Part shown: positions 15,622 through 24,292 of the stretch, piece by piece
Position numbering within the stretch: position 1 is the first letter of the stretch
How the letters are laid out: each line of letters opens with the position of its first letter
Source: Pseudomonas tehranensis
Lineage (GTDB): Bacteria > Pseudomonadota > Gammaproteobacteria > Pseudomonadales > Pseudomonadaceae
NCBI RefSeq assembly: GCF_014268615.1
Contig: NZ_JABWQV010000022.1
Coordinates: 1 to 45,191, forward strand
Length of the DNA: 45,191 nucleotides
Reading direction: 5' to 3'
The notes under the pieces: model-generated
The model's input: only the letters and a program-made list of their open reading frames with translations
The model's database searches: none
Told to the model about the DNA's origin: nothing
Translations under genes and position numbers: made by a program

Positions 15622-17502
15622 ATGCTTTCCGCACACTCCCGGGCGCATGTGGATTGCGTCAGCCGCGTGGTAAAAAACGCGGACCGATTGCCACAACTGC
15701 CGGTCCCGGACCTGATCCTCGACTCCTGGCGTCGCTCCATGGAGCAACATCACCTGGACCCCGGCTCGCTGCAGGGCCCGCGCATCCTTTCCGAGGACGT
15801 GCTCAAGCAATGCCGCGAGCGCTCCGAGCTGTTCCTCAATATCGCCAGTGAAGAAGTGGCACGCCTGCATGGTCGGGTGCGTGACGCCGACTACTGTGTG
15901 CTGCTGACCGATGCCCAGGGCCAGACCATCGATTACCGGGTGGAAACCACCCTTCGCAATGACTGCCGCAAGGCCGGGCTGTACCTGGGCACCTGCTGGT
16001 CGGAGGGGGAAGAAGGCACCTGCGGCGTGGCCGCGGTGCTCACGGCCAAAACCCCGGTGACGGTGCACAAGCGCGATCATTTCCGGGCGGCGTTCATCGG
16101 CCTGACCTGCTCCGCCGCGCCGGTTTTCGACCCGCAAGGACAGTTGCTCGGAGTTCTGGACGTCTCGGCGGTGCGTTCACCGGATGATCGACGCTCACAA
16201 CATCTGATCCGGCAGATGGTGGTCCAGAGCGCTCGGGAAATCGAACAGGCTTTTTTCATGAGCAGCGCCCAGGGCTACTGGGTGCTGCGGGCCCATCGCA
16301 ACGCCGGCTACGTCGACAGTCAGCCGGACTTGCTGTTCGCCTGGGACGACGACGGTTGCCTGCAAGCCCTGAACCCTGCCGCCCGCCAGCACCTGTTGCA
16401 ACACTTCGGCCAACTGCCGCGACACATCAGCCAGGTTTTCGACCAGCAACAGCTGCACCGTGCCCGCGACGAACATCTTTATCCTTTTTCCAGCCCCGGC
16501 ATCGAAGCGCTTTTGCATGGTCGCTTGAGCGCGCCGCGACAGCGGGCCAATCCGCGCCCGCGGGTGGCAATGACCCCGGTGGAACTGGACCCTCGATTGG
16601 CCGACAGCCTGCGCCTGGCGGTGCGGGTCAAGGATCGCAACTTGCCGGTACTGATCCAGGGTGAAACCGGCTCCGGCAAGGAGGTGTTTGCCCGCCAACT
16701 GCATCAGGCCAGCCAGCGCCATGACCGGCCGTTCGTGGCATTGAATTGCGCGGCGATCCCTGAAAGCCTGATCGAAAGCGAGTTGTTCGGCTATGTGGCC
16801 GGGGCCTTCACCGGGGCCTCGGCCAAAGGTATGCAGGGCCTGCTGCAACAGGCCGATGGCGGCACGCTGTTTCTGGATGAAATCGGGGACATGCCCCTGG
16901 CTTTGCAGACGCGCCTGTTGCGGGTATTGGCCGAAGGTGAAGTGGCGCCGCTGGGTGCATCACGGCGCAGGGCCGTGGATATTCAGGTGATCTGCGCCAC
17001 CCACCGCGACCTGGAGGCATTGGTCGCCGCCGGCGGGTTTCGCGAAGATCTGTACTTTCGTCTGGGTGGCGCCCGCTTCCAACTGCCGCCGCTGCGTGAG
17101 CGCAGTGATCGCCTAGCGTTGATCAACCGCCTCCTTGAGGAGGAATCGGCGCTGTGCGGGGGGATGGTGCAACTGAGCGGCGCGGCCCTGGAATGCCTGC
17201 TCGGCTATCACTGGCCAGGCAATATCCGCCAGTTGCGCCATGTGCTGCGCTACGCCTGCGCGGTGAGCGAAGCGAGTGTGATCCAGCTCAGTCATCTGCC
17301 CGAGTCATTGCACAGCGCAGACGCGCCTGCGCAAGCCCCGCAACCCAGCGCCAGCCCGGAGCGTCAGGTACTGCTCGATGCACTGGTGCGTCATCGCTGG
17401 AAGCCCACCGCGGCGGCACGGTCGCTGGGCATTTCCCGAGCGACCCTGTATCGAAGGGTTCACCTGCATGGCATCGAAATGCCCGGCAGAAGCCCGGCGT
17501 GA
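15622..17502 (+). CDS. acoR: AcoR, sigma-54-dependent activator of acetoin catabolism
   Basis: A 626-residue enhancer-binding protein. Residues about 60-200 are a GAF-type sensor with the AcoR-like CWSEGEEGTCGVAAVL stretch. Residues about 320-545 are the AAA+ domain, with Walker A GETGSGKE (near 347), the sigma-54 contact loop GAFTGA (near 395-400), and Walker B TLFLDEIGDM. Residues about 585-620 form a Fis-type helix-turn-helix (KPTAAARSLGISRATLYRRV). GGAGG precedes the ATG. It is transcribed divergently from acoX across a 359-base region holding the RpoN promoter and two palindromes. Acetoin or acetaldehyde is the expected inducer from studied AcoR proteins. Confidence 0.95.
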   Translation: MLSAHSRAHVDCVSRVVKNADRLPQLPVPDLILDSWRRSMEQHHLDPGSLQGPRILSEDVLKQCRERSELFLNIASEEVARLHGRVRDADYCVLLTDAQGQTIDYRVETTLRNDCRKAGLYLGTCWSEGEEGTCGVAAVLTAKTPVTVHKRDHFRAAFIGLTCSAAPVFDPQGQLLGVLDVSAVRSPDDRRSQHLIRQMVVQSAREIEQAFFMSSAQGYWVLRAHRNAGYVDSQPDLLFAWDDDGCLQALNPAARQHLLQHFGQLPRHISQVFDQQQLHRARDEHLYPFSSPGIEALLHGRLSAPRQRANPRPRVAMTPVELDPRLADSLRLAVRVKDRNLPVLIQGETGSGKEVFARQLHQASQRHDRPFVALNCAAIPESLIESELFGYVAGAFTGASAKGMQGLLQQADGGTLFLDEIGDMPLALQTRLLRVLAEGEVAPLGASRRRAVDIQVICATHRDLEALVAAGGFREDLYFRLGGARFQLPPLRERSDRLALINRLLEEESALCGGMVQLSGAALECLLGYHWPGNIRQLRHVLRYACAVSEASVIQLSHLPESLHSADAPAQAPQPSASPERQVLLDALVRHRWKPTAAARSLGISRATLYRRVHLHGIEMPGRSPA

Positions 17503-17510
17503 AACAACGC

Positions 17511-17840
17511 TTATCTTCGCGCCAGCGCATGCCGCACGCACTGTTCGTAGTAGGTCTGCTTGATGGCCGCGGGCTTGAGCCGTGAAGCGCTGTTATAGGT
17601 CTGTTCGGTGATGCCCAGGGCGGTCATGCGCATCCATGGTCGGGGGAACTTGCGCACCTGCAACCTTTTGCGCGCGCCATACAAGGTGATCCCGGAAAGC
17701 TTCGACGCCTGGGCGCCGGCGGCAATGTCCGAACCCCAGCGGCATACCGACTGCTGGTTTTTCGTCAGCGCCTTTGCCTGAGCCTCAAGCGAAACGGCGA
17801 CCAAAAGAAACGTCACCACGACCCACATAGAAATCCGCAT
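17511..17840 (-). CDS. Small exported hypothetical protein
   Basis: A 109-residue protein starting MRISMWVVVTFLLVAVSLEA, a signal peptide likely cut after QAKA or EAQA. The mature part is basic, with two cysteines (VCRWGSDIAAGAQASK and YYEQCVRHAL) that could form a disulfide. I do not recognise a family. A longer reading from 17918 is possible but adds a non-signal extension, so the internal ATG was preferred; its ribosome-binding site is weak. The stop codon lies 8 bases from the convergent acoR stop, with no terminator between. Confidence 0.65.
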   Translation of the reverse strand: MRISMWVVVTFLLVAVSLEAQAKALTKNQQSVCRWGSDIAAGAQASKLSGITLYGARKRLQVRKFPRPWMRMTALGITEQTYNSASRLKPAAIKQTYYEQCVRHALARR

Positions 17841-17941
17841 AGGTTTGTCGCCCAACTTTCTGAAATAAAAGAAGTTTGACAACCTTGTAAAGAGCAAGGG
17901 GCCAGCACGGCTACGCAAATTCCTTGTAGGGAGGATTCATC

Positions 17942-18031
17942 TGTGGGAGCAAGGCTTGCCCGCGATGAACGATAACGCGGTTCAGCTGTTCGACCGCGGC
18001 GCGGCTATCGCGGGCAAGCCTTGCTCCCACA
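17942..18031. repeat. REP inverted pair
   Basis: TGTGGGAGCAAGGCTTGCCC with GCGAT at 17942-17966 is mirrored at 18007-18031. This subfamily has GCAAGGCTTGCCCGCGAT, like the last unit of the tandem array near 6000. It lies between the DipZ-like gene end and the small exported protein's promoter. Confidence 0.85.
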
Positions 18032-18067
18032 GATCCCCTTGCCACAAGCAAGCGCCCTCGCCACGGG

Positions 18068-19279
18068 TTACTGACTTGCCTTGGCCTCCTCCAACAACTG
18101 CTCAATCACCCGTTCCTGTTCGGCATACCGCCCTTCGCCAAAGTGGCTGTAGCGCACCTGCCCCTTGGCGTCGATGAAGTAGTGGGCCGGCCAGTACTGG
18201 TTGTTGAAGGCGCGCCAGATTGCATATTGGTTATCGATGGCCACCGGATAGCCGATCCCCAGCTGGCGAACCTGCTTGCGTACGTTGTCGATGATTTTCT
18301 CGTACCCATACTCAGGGGTGTGCACGCCGATCACCACCAGCCCATCCTTCTCATACTTGCGCGCCCAATCATTCACATAGGGCAACGTGCGCTGGCAGTT
18401 GATGCAGTCATAGGTCCAGAAATCCACCAGCACCACCTTGCCCCGCAGCGACTCGCTGCTCAAGGGTGGCGAGTTCAACCATTGCACGGCGCCCTCCAGA
18501 GACGGCATTTCGCCCTGCGGCTGAAGCGATTCCAAGGGGCCCGCGCTCGCCTTTTCGACCAGGTAATCGATGGCCTTGGGCACATTTTTCAGTAATCCCT
18601 GCTCCAGGGTCGCCGCCCCTTGGGAGGAGGTACTGGCCAACAGGCGGTCATCGGCACCCGTGCCAATCGCCACGGCCGCCAGCAATACCACGACACCGGT
18701 GCCCCGGCGCAGCCAGGTGGTGATCGGCAATGACAGCTTGAGGCGGTCGGCCAATCTGCGCCCGGCCAGGATCAGCACACCCAGCGACAAGGCACTGCCC
18801 AGCCCGTAAGCGAGCAACAACAGGCTGGTTTCAGCGCTCGCACCTTGCAACATGGCCCCGGTCAGAATCACCCCGAGTATCGGCCCGGCGCAGGGCGCCC
18901 AGAGCAGCCCGGTGGCGACCCCGATCAGCACCGAGGCCACAGGCCCGGCCATCCGTCCGGCGCCGGCATCGATACGGTTGCCCAGGCTCACCAGCGGCCG
19001 CGCCAGCCATATACCGACGCGGCTGAACATCAGCGACAAGGCGAACAGCACCATCACCCACAAAGCGACTTGCCGGCCAACGCTGCTGGCTCGCACCACC
19101 CACTCGCTGCTGACCACCGCCAGACTCGAAACCAGGGCAAACGTCAGCACCATGCCGGCCAGCGTCAGCAGTACCGACCCCCGCGAGCGATTGGCCCGGG
19201 CAAACAGAAACGGCACCACCGGAAGAATGCAGGGGCTGAGGATCGTCAGGATCCCGCCCAGGAAAGCGATCAAAAGCAT
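18068..19279 (-). CDS. DipZ-like membrane thiol-disulfide protein (CcdA plus TlpA domains)
   Basis: A 403-residue fusion. Residues about 1-240 are a CcdA/DsbD-beta membrane domain with six or more helices and redox cysteines in LSPCILPVVPF (Cys17) and APCAGPILG (Cys130). Residues about 262-400 are a periplasmic thioredoxin/TlpA domain with active site WTYDCINCQRTLPYVNDW. Proteins of this layout (mycobacterial DipZ type) carry electrons from cytoplasmic thioredoxin to periplasmic dithiols. It lies beside the metal-peptide region and could keep peptide cysteines reduced, but no shared promoter box is seen before it, so any link is speculative. Confidence 0.9.
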   Translation of the reverse strand: MLLIAFLGGILTILSPCILPVVPFLFARANRSRGSVLLTLAGMVLTFALVSSLAVVSSEWVVRASSVGRQVALWVMVLFALSLMFSRVGIWLARPLVSLGNRIDAGAGRMAGPVASVLIGVATGLLWAPCAGPILGVILTGAMLQGASAETSLLLLAYGLGSALSLGVLILAGRRLADRLKLSLPITTWLRRGTGVVVLLAAVAIGTGADDRLLASTSSQGAATLEQGLLKNVPKAIDYLVEKASAGPLESLQPQGEMPSLEGAVQWLNSPPLSSESLRGKVVLVDFWTYDCINCQRTLPYVNDWARKYEKDGLVVIGVHTPEYGYEKIIDNVRKQVRQLGIGYPVAIDNQYAIWRAFNNQYWPAHYFIDAKGQVRYSHFGEGRYAEQERVIEQLLEEAKASQ

Positions 19280-19335
19280 GGCAACACCTCAACGGCAGGT
19301 AGATAGACTGAACACACCCAATCGGGCGGCGCCTC

Positions 19336-19424
19336 TGTGGGAGCAAAGCTTGCTCGCGATGCAGGCGCCTCGATTCCTGGCAATACCGCGTCATCGTTTA
19401 TCGCGAGCAAGCTTTGCTCCCACA
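19336..19424. repeat. REP inverted pair
   Basis: TGTGGGAGCAAAGCTTGCTC with GCGAT at 19336-19360 is mirrored at 19400-19424. It separates the DUF2790 gene end from the DipZ-like gene's leader. Confidence 0.85.
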
Positions 19425-19457
19425 GATTTACTGTCACAGGTTGGCTTCCAAGGCGAG

Positions 19458-19721
19458 TCAGTTCTGGTTGCTGCAGTTGTCAGCCAGCTTGCGATAGTCC
19501 AGCGCCTGCTTGTGGCCCGCTGAGTCCAGGTAGGTCATGCGGGCATTCACCACGCCGCAGGCCGGGTTCGGATCTTCGCTGAGGGACAGGACCTTCTGGA
19601 TATCCAGGTGGGTGCCATAGGCGTAGGTCTGAGCCTGGACGTGACTCTCGGCCCGGGCCGACAAGGTGCAGATGTTCAGCGCGGCGAAAAGGCAGGCGGC
19701 GTAGACGGCTTTGGTGTTCAT
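19458..19721 (-). CDS. DUF2790 small secreted protein with N-terminal Glu-Ser-His
   Basis: An 87-residue protein with a signal peptide (residues 1-24, ending SARA). The mature chain should begin Glu25-Ser26-His27, an X-X-His (ATCUN) arrangement that can bind Cu(II) or Ni(II). The rest (THLDIQKVLSLSEDPNPACG, ARMTYLDSAGHKQALDYRKL) is the DUF2790 pattern, with Cys55 and Cys83. GAGGA precedes the ATG; longer readings upstream were rejected because they lack a signal peptide at the start. It is divergent from the two-component system and shares a promoter box with the RiPP operon. Function is unknown. Confidence 0.82.
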   Translation of the reverse strand: MNTKAVYAACLFAALNICTLSARAESHVQAQTYAYGTHLDIQKVLSLSEDPNPACGVVNARMTYLDSAGHKQALDYRKLADNCSNQN

Positions 19722-19736
19722 GGCGGTGTCCTCGAT

Positions 19737-19800
19737 GCATTCAATGGGTGTGTTTTCGGCCGGGGCGTGTTCTGTCGCCTCGATGGATGCCATTGAATGC
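19737..19800. repeat. 11-base inverted repeat in the leader of the DUF2790 gene
   Basis: GCATTCAATGG at 19737-19747 and CCATTGAATGC at 19790-19800 are exact complements separated by 42 bases. The near arm ends 15 bases before the start codon, close to the GAGGA ribosome-binding site, so folding could affect translation. It could instead be a regulator site. Confidence 0.6.
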
Positions 19801-19849
19801 CCTTGAGGTATCGCCTCTGTATCGGCGAACGCGGTTTTTTGAATCCCTG

Positions 19850-19885
19850 TGTATCCGCCGCGCGCCAGATACACTGCAATACAAA
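19850..19885. promoter_or_regulatory. Predicted response-regulator box A (DUF2790 / two-component divergent promoter)
   Basis: On the minus strand TTTGTATTGCAGTGTATC (19885-19868) holds two TGTAT hexamers ten bases apart, followed after 11 bases by GGATACA, a possible -10. The downstream box edge is 146 bases before the DUF2790 start codon and the box is 67 bases before the response-regulator start. Near-identical boxes precede the genes at 22270 and 25644. A further TGTATC lies at 19818. Confidence 0.7.
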
Positions 19886-19952
19886 CCGCCGCGAGCCGGG
19901 CCGGCCGGCGCCTGTAGACTGATCACAACGAAACGCCAAGGGGCTGAACACC

Positions 19953-20693
19953 ATGGATCATGTCGATCATGTGTTGATCGTGGATGACGATCGCGAAATC
20001 AGAGAGTTGGTAGGCAACTATCTGAAAAAGAACGGCCTGCGTACCACCGTAGTTGCCGATGGTCGGCAGATGCGTGCCTTTCTGGAAACCACCCCGGTGG
20101 ACCTGATCGTGCTGGACATCATGATGCCGGGCGATGACGGCCTGGTGCTGTGCCGGGAACTGCGCGCCGGCAAACACAAGGCCACACCGGTGCTGATGCT
20201 CACCGCCCGCAACGATGAAACCGACCGCATCATCGGCCTGGAAATGGGCGCCGACGATTACCTGGTCAAACCCTTCGCCGCCCGGGAGTTGCTGGCGCGG
20301 ATCAACGCTGTGCTACGGCGTACCCGCATGTTGCCGCCCAATCTGGTGGTCACCGAAAGCGGTCGCTTGCTGGCATTCGGCCGCTGGCGCCTGGACACCA
20401 CTGCCCGGCACCTGCTGGACACCGACGGCACCATGGTCGCCTTGAGCGGCGCCGAATATCGCCTGTTGCGGGTGTTCCTCGACCACCCGCAGCGGGTGCT
20501 CAATCGCGATCAGTTGCTGAACCTAACCCAGGGCCGGGACGCCGATCTGTTCGATCGCTCCATCGATCTGCTGGTCAGCCGTCTGCGTCAACGGTTGCTG
20601 GATGATGCCCGGGAGCCGGCCTACATCAAGACCGTGCGCAGCGAAGGCTATGTGTTCTCGTTGCCGGTGGAGATCCTTGAGGCGTCGGTATGA
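19953..20693 (+). CDS. OmpR-family response regulator
   Basis: A 246-residue regulator. The receiver domain (1-120) has acidic pair Asp11-Asp12, phospho-acceptor Asp55 in LIVLDIMMPG, Thr84 and Lys106. A C-terminal winged helix (about 135-238) contains YIKTVRSEGYVFSLP. AGGGGC precedes the ATG. Its last codons overlap the histidine-kinase start by four bases (ATGA), so the pair is co-translated. It lies amid genes preceded by a shared ten-base direct-repeat box, the usual binding pattern of this family, so it is the best candidate to bind them. Confidence 0.93.
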   Translation: MDHVDHVLIVDDDREIRELVGNYLKKNGLRTTVVADGRQMRAFLETTPVDLIVLDIMMPGDDGLVLCRELRAGKHKATPVLMLTARNDETDRIIGLEMGADDYLVKPFAARELLARINAVLRRTRMLPPNLVVTESGRLLAFGRWRLDTTARHLLDTDGTMVALSGAEYRLLRVFLDHPQRVLNRDQLLNLTQGRDADLFDRSIDLLVSRLRQRLLDDAREPAYIKTVRSEGYVFSLPVEILEASV

Positions 20694-22000
20694 CCCTGCC
20701 GCTACGCTGGCCGCGCACCCTCGCCTCGCGCCTGTCGCTGATCTTCCTGATCGGCCTGATCCTGGCCCAGGGCCTGTCGTTCGGCGCCCAGTACTACGAG
20801 CGCTACCAGAGTGCCAAGACCACCATGCTCGGCAACCTGGAAACCGACGTCTCGACCTCGGTCGCCATTCTCGACCGCCTGCCGGCTGCCGAACGCCAGG
20901 CCTGGCTGCCGAAACTCGCCCGACGCAACTATGGCTACCTGCTCGATGAAGGTCAGCCAGGCCAGCGAATGCTTCCTGACAACGCCCCGGTGTCGGTGAC
21001 TTCAATCCAGGAGGCCCTCGGCCAGGCCTATGCCCTGACGTTCACCGACATTCCCGGACCGAAGCAGCACTACCAGGCGCACCTGCGCCTGGCCGACGGC
21101 AGCCCGCTGACCATCGACGTGCGCCCGGCGATGATGCCCCTCTCCCCCTGGCTCCCGGTGGTGTTGCTGGGGCAACTGGCGCTGTTGATCGGTTGCACCT
21201 GGCTGGCCGTGCGCATCGCCGTCAGTCCTCTGACCCGGCTGGCCCAGGCGGTGGAAACCCTGGACCCGAATGCCCATAGCGTGCGCCTGGACGAAAAAGG
21301 CCCGACCGAAGTGGTGCATGCCGCCAAGGCGTTCAATGCCATGCAGGACCGTATCGCCGCCTACCTCAAGGAGCGCATGCAGTTGCTGGCGGCGATTTCC
21401 CATGACTTGCAAACCCCCATCACGCGCATGAAGCTGCGCGCCGAATTCATGGATGACGGCATCGAAAAGGACAAACTGTGGAGCGACCTGAGTGAAATGG
21501 AACACCTGGTGCGCGAAGGCGTGGCCTATGCCCGCAGCATCCATGGCGCCACTGAAGCCAGCTGTCGCATCAACCTGGATGCGTTTCTCGACAGCCTGGC
21601 CTTCGACTACCAGGACATCGGCCAGGACGTGCAGCTATCGGGGAAAACCGCTGCGGTCCTCGACACCCGACCCCATGCCCTGCGCCGGGTACTGGTGAAC
21701 CTGGTGGACAACGCCTTGAAGTTCGGCGGCGCGGCGCAGATCCAGGTGCAGCTCACGGCCACCGGACAACTGGCGATTCAAGTGCTGGACCGTGGCCCCG
21801 GCATCAATGAACAGGAACTGGCCGAGGTGCTCAAACCGTTCTACCGGGTGGAAAGCTCGCGCAACCGGGAAACCGGTGGTACTGGGTTAGGGCTGGCGAT
21901 CGCCCAGCAACTGGCAATCGCCATGGGCGGTTCGCTGACCTTGAGCAACCGTGACGGCGGCGGGTTGTGTGCCGAGTTGCGGCTGAGGGTCGATAGTTAA
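20690..22000 (+). CDS. Sensor histidine kinase
   Basis: A 436-residue membrane kinase. Helix 1 spans about 13-33 and helix 2 about 153-175, enclosing a periplasmic sensor of roughly 120 residues. A HAMP linker (about 176-228) is followed by the phospho-acceptor His238 in ISHDLQTPITRMKLR, then N box (VNLVDNALKFGG), G1 (DRGPGIN) and G2 (GGTGLGLAI). The sensor domain has no obvious Met/His-rich metal motif of the CusS or CopS type, so the signal is unknown. It pairs with the overlapping response regulator. Confidence 0.93.
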   Translation: MTLPLRWPRTLASRLSLIFLIGLILAQGLSFGAQYYERYQSAKTTMLGNLETDVSTSVAILDRLPAAERQAWLPKLARRNYGYLLDEGQPGQRMLPDNAPVSVTSIQEALGQAYALTFTDIPGPKQHYQAHLRLADGSPLTIDVRPAMMPLSPWLPVVLLGQLALLIGCTWLAVRIAVSPLTRLAQAVETLDPNAHSVRLDEKGPTEVVHAAKAFNAMQDRIAAYLKERMQLLAAISHDLQTPITRMKLRAEFMDDGIEKDKLWSDLSEMEHLVREGVAYARSIHGATEASCRINLDAFLDSLAFDYQDIGQDVQLSGKTAAVLDTRPHALRRVLVNLVDNALKFGGAAQIQVQLTATGQLAIQVLDRGPGINEQELAEVLKPFYRVESSRNRETGGTGLGLAIAQQLAIAMGGSLTLSNRDGGGLCAELRLRVDS

Positions 22001-22013
22001 CGTGGAGCCAAAC

Positions 22014-22103
22014 TGTGGGAGCGGGCTTGCTCGCGAAGGCGTCGGCACATTCAACAATGATGTCGCCTGACCATCCGCTATCGCGAGCAAGCCCGCTCCC
22101 ACA
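22014..22103. repeat. REP inverted pair
   Basis: TGTGGGAGCGGGCTTGCTCG with CGAA at 22014-22037 is mirrored at 22081-22103. It follows the histidine-kinase gene and lies just before promoter box C. Confidence 0.85.
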
Positions 22104-22119
22104 GGGTTAAGCGCCACAC

Positions 22120-22137
22120 TTTGTATGCCAATGTGTC
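22120..22137 (+). promoter_or_regulatory. Predicted response-regulator box C (ferric-reductase-like/DoxX promoter)
   Basis: TTTGTATGCCAATGTGTC on the plus strand carries the same pair of hexamers ten bases apart as boxes A and B, in the same orientation relative to its gene. It ends 132 bases before the start codon at 22270. Confidence 0.65.
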
Positions 22138-22223
22138 TTCCACAAGCAGCGCTACACAGGCTTGCAAACGCCCGCATTCCAGACACACCCCACCTACACC
22201 CGTTTGAAAAACTCCCTCGTGTT

Positions 22224-22246
22224 CCCGGTCGCTATCCGCGACCGGG
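22224..22246 (+). other. Leader hairpin of the ferric-reductase-like gene
   Basis: CCCGGTCGC and GCGACCGGG form a perfect 9-base stem with a TATCC loop, 23 bases before the start codon and just upstream of the AAGGAG ribosome-binding site. No T-run follows, so it is not a terminator. It may stabilise the mRNA or influence translation. Confidence 0.6.
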
Positions 22247-22269
22247 CCCTACACCCAAGGAGCCTTCTC

Positions 22270-22896
22270 ATGCCTGTTTCCACGTTTCGTTTCCAGGGCT
22301 GGTCGCTGTTCAGCCTGCTCGCCGCCCTGGTGCTGTTGATGACCGCACTGACCCTGGCGCTCCACCCGGACCTGACCGAGGGCGTGCGCAGCGCCATCCG
22401 CGCCACCGCCCGCTCATCCTTCGCCTTGTTTCTGCTGGCCTTTACCGCCTCGGCGTTCGCCGTGCTAGTGCCGTCGCCCCTGAGCCGGTCCCTGGTCCGC
22501 GAGCGACGTTTCATCGGCTTGGCCTTCGCGTTTTCCCATCTGGTGCACGCCGTGCTGATCTACAGCTATGGGCAGCTCAACCCCGAGTTCTGGCCGGGTC
22601 GTACCACCGTTGGCAATATCCCCGGCTCCGTCGGCTACGTGTTCATCCTGCTGCTGGCCCTGACCTCCTTCAAAAGCACCACGCGCCTGATAGGCGGCAA
22701 AGCCTGGAAACGCCTGCACGTCAGCGGCATGTGGGTGCTGGTGGCGATCTTTGCCTACTCCAACTTCAAGCGCATTCCCATGAGTGCCTGGTACGTGCTG
22801 CCCTTCGGCCTGACCTGCGCCGCCATCGCGATCCGGCTGGTGGGCAAGCTTGCCCAGGCCAACAAACGACGCCAGCCACTGCAGCATGCTGCCTAG
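22270..22896 (+). CDS. Ferric-reductase-like transmembrane protein
   Basis: A 208-residue integral membrane protein with about six helices. Histidines in or near helices ([14 protein letters not shown] near residue 93, [16 protein letters not shown] near residue 150) fit haem ligation in the ferric-reductase/MsrQ-like fold. The start at 22270 was chosen for its AAGGAG ribosome-binding site; an upstream ATG at 22162 would run through the leader hairpin. It is followed 16 bases later by a DoxX gene and preceded by box C. It could be an electron-transfer partner for a metal- or thiol-related process in the membrane. No substrate can be read. Confidence 0.78.
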   Translation: MPVSTFRFQGWSLFSLLAALVLLMTALTLALHPDLTEGVRSAIRATARSSFALFLLAFTASAFAVLVPSPLSRSLVRERRFIGLAFAFSHLVHAVLIYSYGQLNPEFWPGRTTVGNIPGSVGYVFILLLALTSFKSTTRLIGGKAWKRLHVSGMWVLVAIFAYSNFKRIPMSAWYVLPFGLTCAAIAIRLVGKLAQANKRRQPLQHAA

Positions 22897-22912
22897 TTGC
22901 GGGAGGCCGATC

Positions 22913-23419
22913 ATGTACTCAGAAGCTTTGAAAGGACTGCGCATAAGTCTGGATCGTGCCGCAGCATGGCTTGCGCCATTGGGCCTGCGCCTGTTCCTGG
23001 CCTGGGAGTTTTTCGAATCCGGTTGGGAGAAATGGCAAGGCGAAAACTGGTTTGCCGACATCCAGGCCGCGTTCCCCTTTCCCTTCAACCACTTGCCGGC
23101 CAGTTGGAACTGGGAACTGTCGATGTGGGCCGAACTGCTCTGCGCCGTCGCCCTGCTCATCGGCTTGGGCACCCGTTTCTCGGCTCTGGTGTTGATGGTT
23201 GTCACGGTCGTCGCCACCGCCGCCGTGCACTGGCCGGCGGATTGGTCAACCTTGAGTGAACTGGCCCAGGGGTACGCCATCACCAATAAAGGCCACGGCA
23301 ACTTCAAACTGCCGTTGATCTATCTGGTGGCGTTGTTGCCGTTGGTGTTGCAGGGAGCCGGGAAGTTGAGTGTCGATGCGCTGCTCAAGACCGGGTTACA
23401 CCGCCCTGGCAGGACCTGA
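22913..23419 (+). CDS. DoxX family membrane protein (HvfX-like)
   Basis: A 168-residue protein with four predicted helices. A family-typical start ([21 protein letters not shown]) is followed by [20 protein letters not shown] and a C-terminal [26 protein letters not shown] lies 7 bases before the ATG, which was preferred over 22850 for that reason. DoxX proteins (HvfX/BufX) often accompany DUF692-DUF2063 copper-RiPP operons, and such an operon lies convergently right after the REP pair. It may supply redox or membrane functions to peptide maturation; this role is inferred. Confidence 0.85.
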   Translation: MYSEALKGLRISLDRAAAWLAPLGLRLFLAWEFFESGWEKWQGENWFADIQAAFPFPFNHLPASWNWELSMWAELLCAVALLIGLGTRFSALVLMVVTVVATAAVHWPADWSTLSELAQGYAITNKGHGNFKLPLIYLVALLPLVLQGAGKLSVDALLKTGLHRPGRT

Positions 23420-23428
23420 CCCCCCCCT

Positions 23429-23516
23429 GTGGGAGCGGGCTTGCTCGCGAAGGCGTTGTGTCAGTCAACTTAGTTTTGACTGATATACCGCCTTCGCGAG
23501 CAAGCCCGCTCCCACA
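23429..23516. repeat. REP inverted pair between convergent genes
   Basis: TGTGGGAGCGGGCTTGCTCG with CGAAGG at 23429-23453 is mirrored at 23491-23516. It sits between the ends of the DoxX gene and the DUF2063 gene and may serve both transcripts as a 3' end structure. Confidence 0.85.
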
Positions 23517-23530
23517 GGGAAGCTCTGCGT

Positions 23531-24292
23531 TTAACCACCGGATTGCGCTTGCGCCCCGACCACCCCTTCCCTGTGCATCTGGCGCAACAACATCACCGCG
23601 CTGTCCATGAATTCGTTTGAATCCACCCCCGCCTCCCGCGCCAGTGCCAACAACTGATCGCGCCCAGCCAACCCGGGAAACTGCTCGATACGCTGCAACA
23701 GCCGCCAGGCCAACGGACTGAGCTCGGAAAAGCGCACCGCAAACCCAGGCGTTCGCCGCACCAGCAGCAGCGTCGGTTGCGGCGGTGGCGTTGGGGGCTG
23801 GTAGCCCGGCGCCAAGCGATGTACCGGCCAGAGGTACGCCAGCGGCCAGACCAACAGAGAGAGACGCAAAGGCTGGTCGAGCAACGCTGCCTCGTCACTG
23901 GCCGGCAGCGACTCGGCTTGCGCTTGCAGCAGCGCCATTTCAATCCACTCGTAGTGAGCCAGCTCGGCCATGAACGCTGGTTCGTCAGGCGCCTGCCGGG
24001 CCGCGAGATACCCCACGAACTCTGCGGCAATGTCTGCGAACCGGGGGCTGACGCAACGATGCTCACGCAAGAAACGCCGTACGCAGGCCCGCCACGCTTC
24101 CTGCCCCAGCACACTCACCAACACCGGGAATGTACCGCTGAGCAACCCGCGCATGTTCTCGAAAATCAGGTCGCGATACACCTGCGCCCGAGCCGCGTCC
24201 ATGCCGGGCGGAATCGGGCAGTGATCAGGGTCGCGCAGGTAGCGGGTCAACGCCTGCTGCTGTTGATGCAGTGTCTGCACGATTTCAGCCAT
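23531..24292 (-). CDS. DUF2063 RiPP maturation partner (HvfC/BufC-like)
   Basis: A 253-residue protein starting [19 protein letters not shown]. The N-terminal DUF2063 domain has [32 protein letters not shown] helices (near residues 30-57), [10 protein letters not shown], and a C-terminal winged-helix-like part. In known systems this protein binds the precursor leader and presents it to the DUF692 oxidase. Its ATG overlaps the end of the DUF692 gene by 8 bases. A longer in-frame reading back to 24472 lies wholly within that gene and was rejected. Confidence 0.88.
   Translation of the reverse strand: MAEIVQTLHQQQQALTRYLRDPDHCPIPPGMDAARAQVYRDLIFENMRGLLSGTFPVLVSVLGQEAWRACVRRFLREHRCVSPRFADIAAEFVGYLAARQAPDEPAFMAELAHYEWIEMALLQAQAESLPASDEAALLDQPLRLSLLVWPLAYLWPVHRLAPGYQPPTPPPQPTLLLVRRTPGFAVRFSELSPLAWRLLQRIEQFPGLAGRDQLLALAREAGVDSNEFMDSAVMLLRQMHREGVVGAQAQSGG

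Noticed and set aside
19953..22000. Two-component system as a standard CopRS/CusRS copper sensor
   Set aside because: The kinase sensor domain lacks the Met/His-rich features of those systems and no copper efflux genes are adjacent, so the signal is left open.
22125..22931. Alternative plus-strand frame of 268 residues over the ferric-reductase-like gene
   Set aside because: It is rich in Arg, Pro and Gly with no membrane pattern, while the 22270 frame gives a coherent six-helix protein with a good ribosome-binding site.
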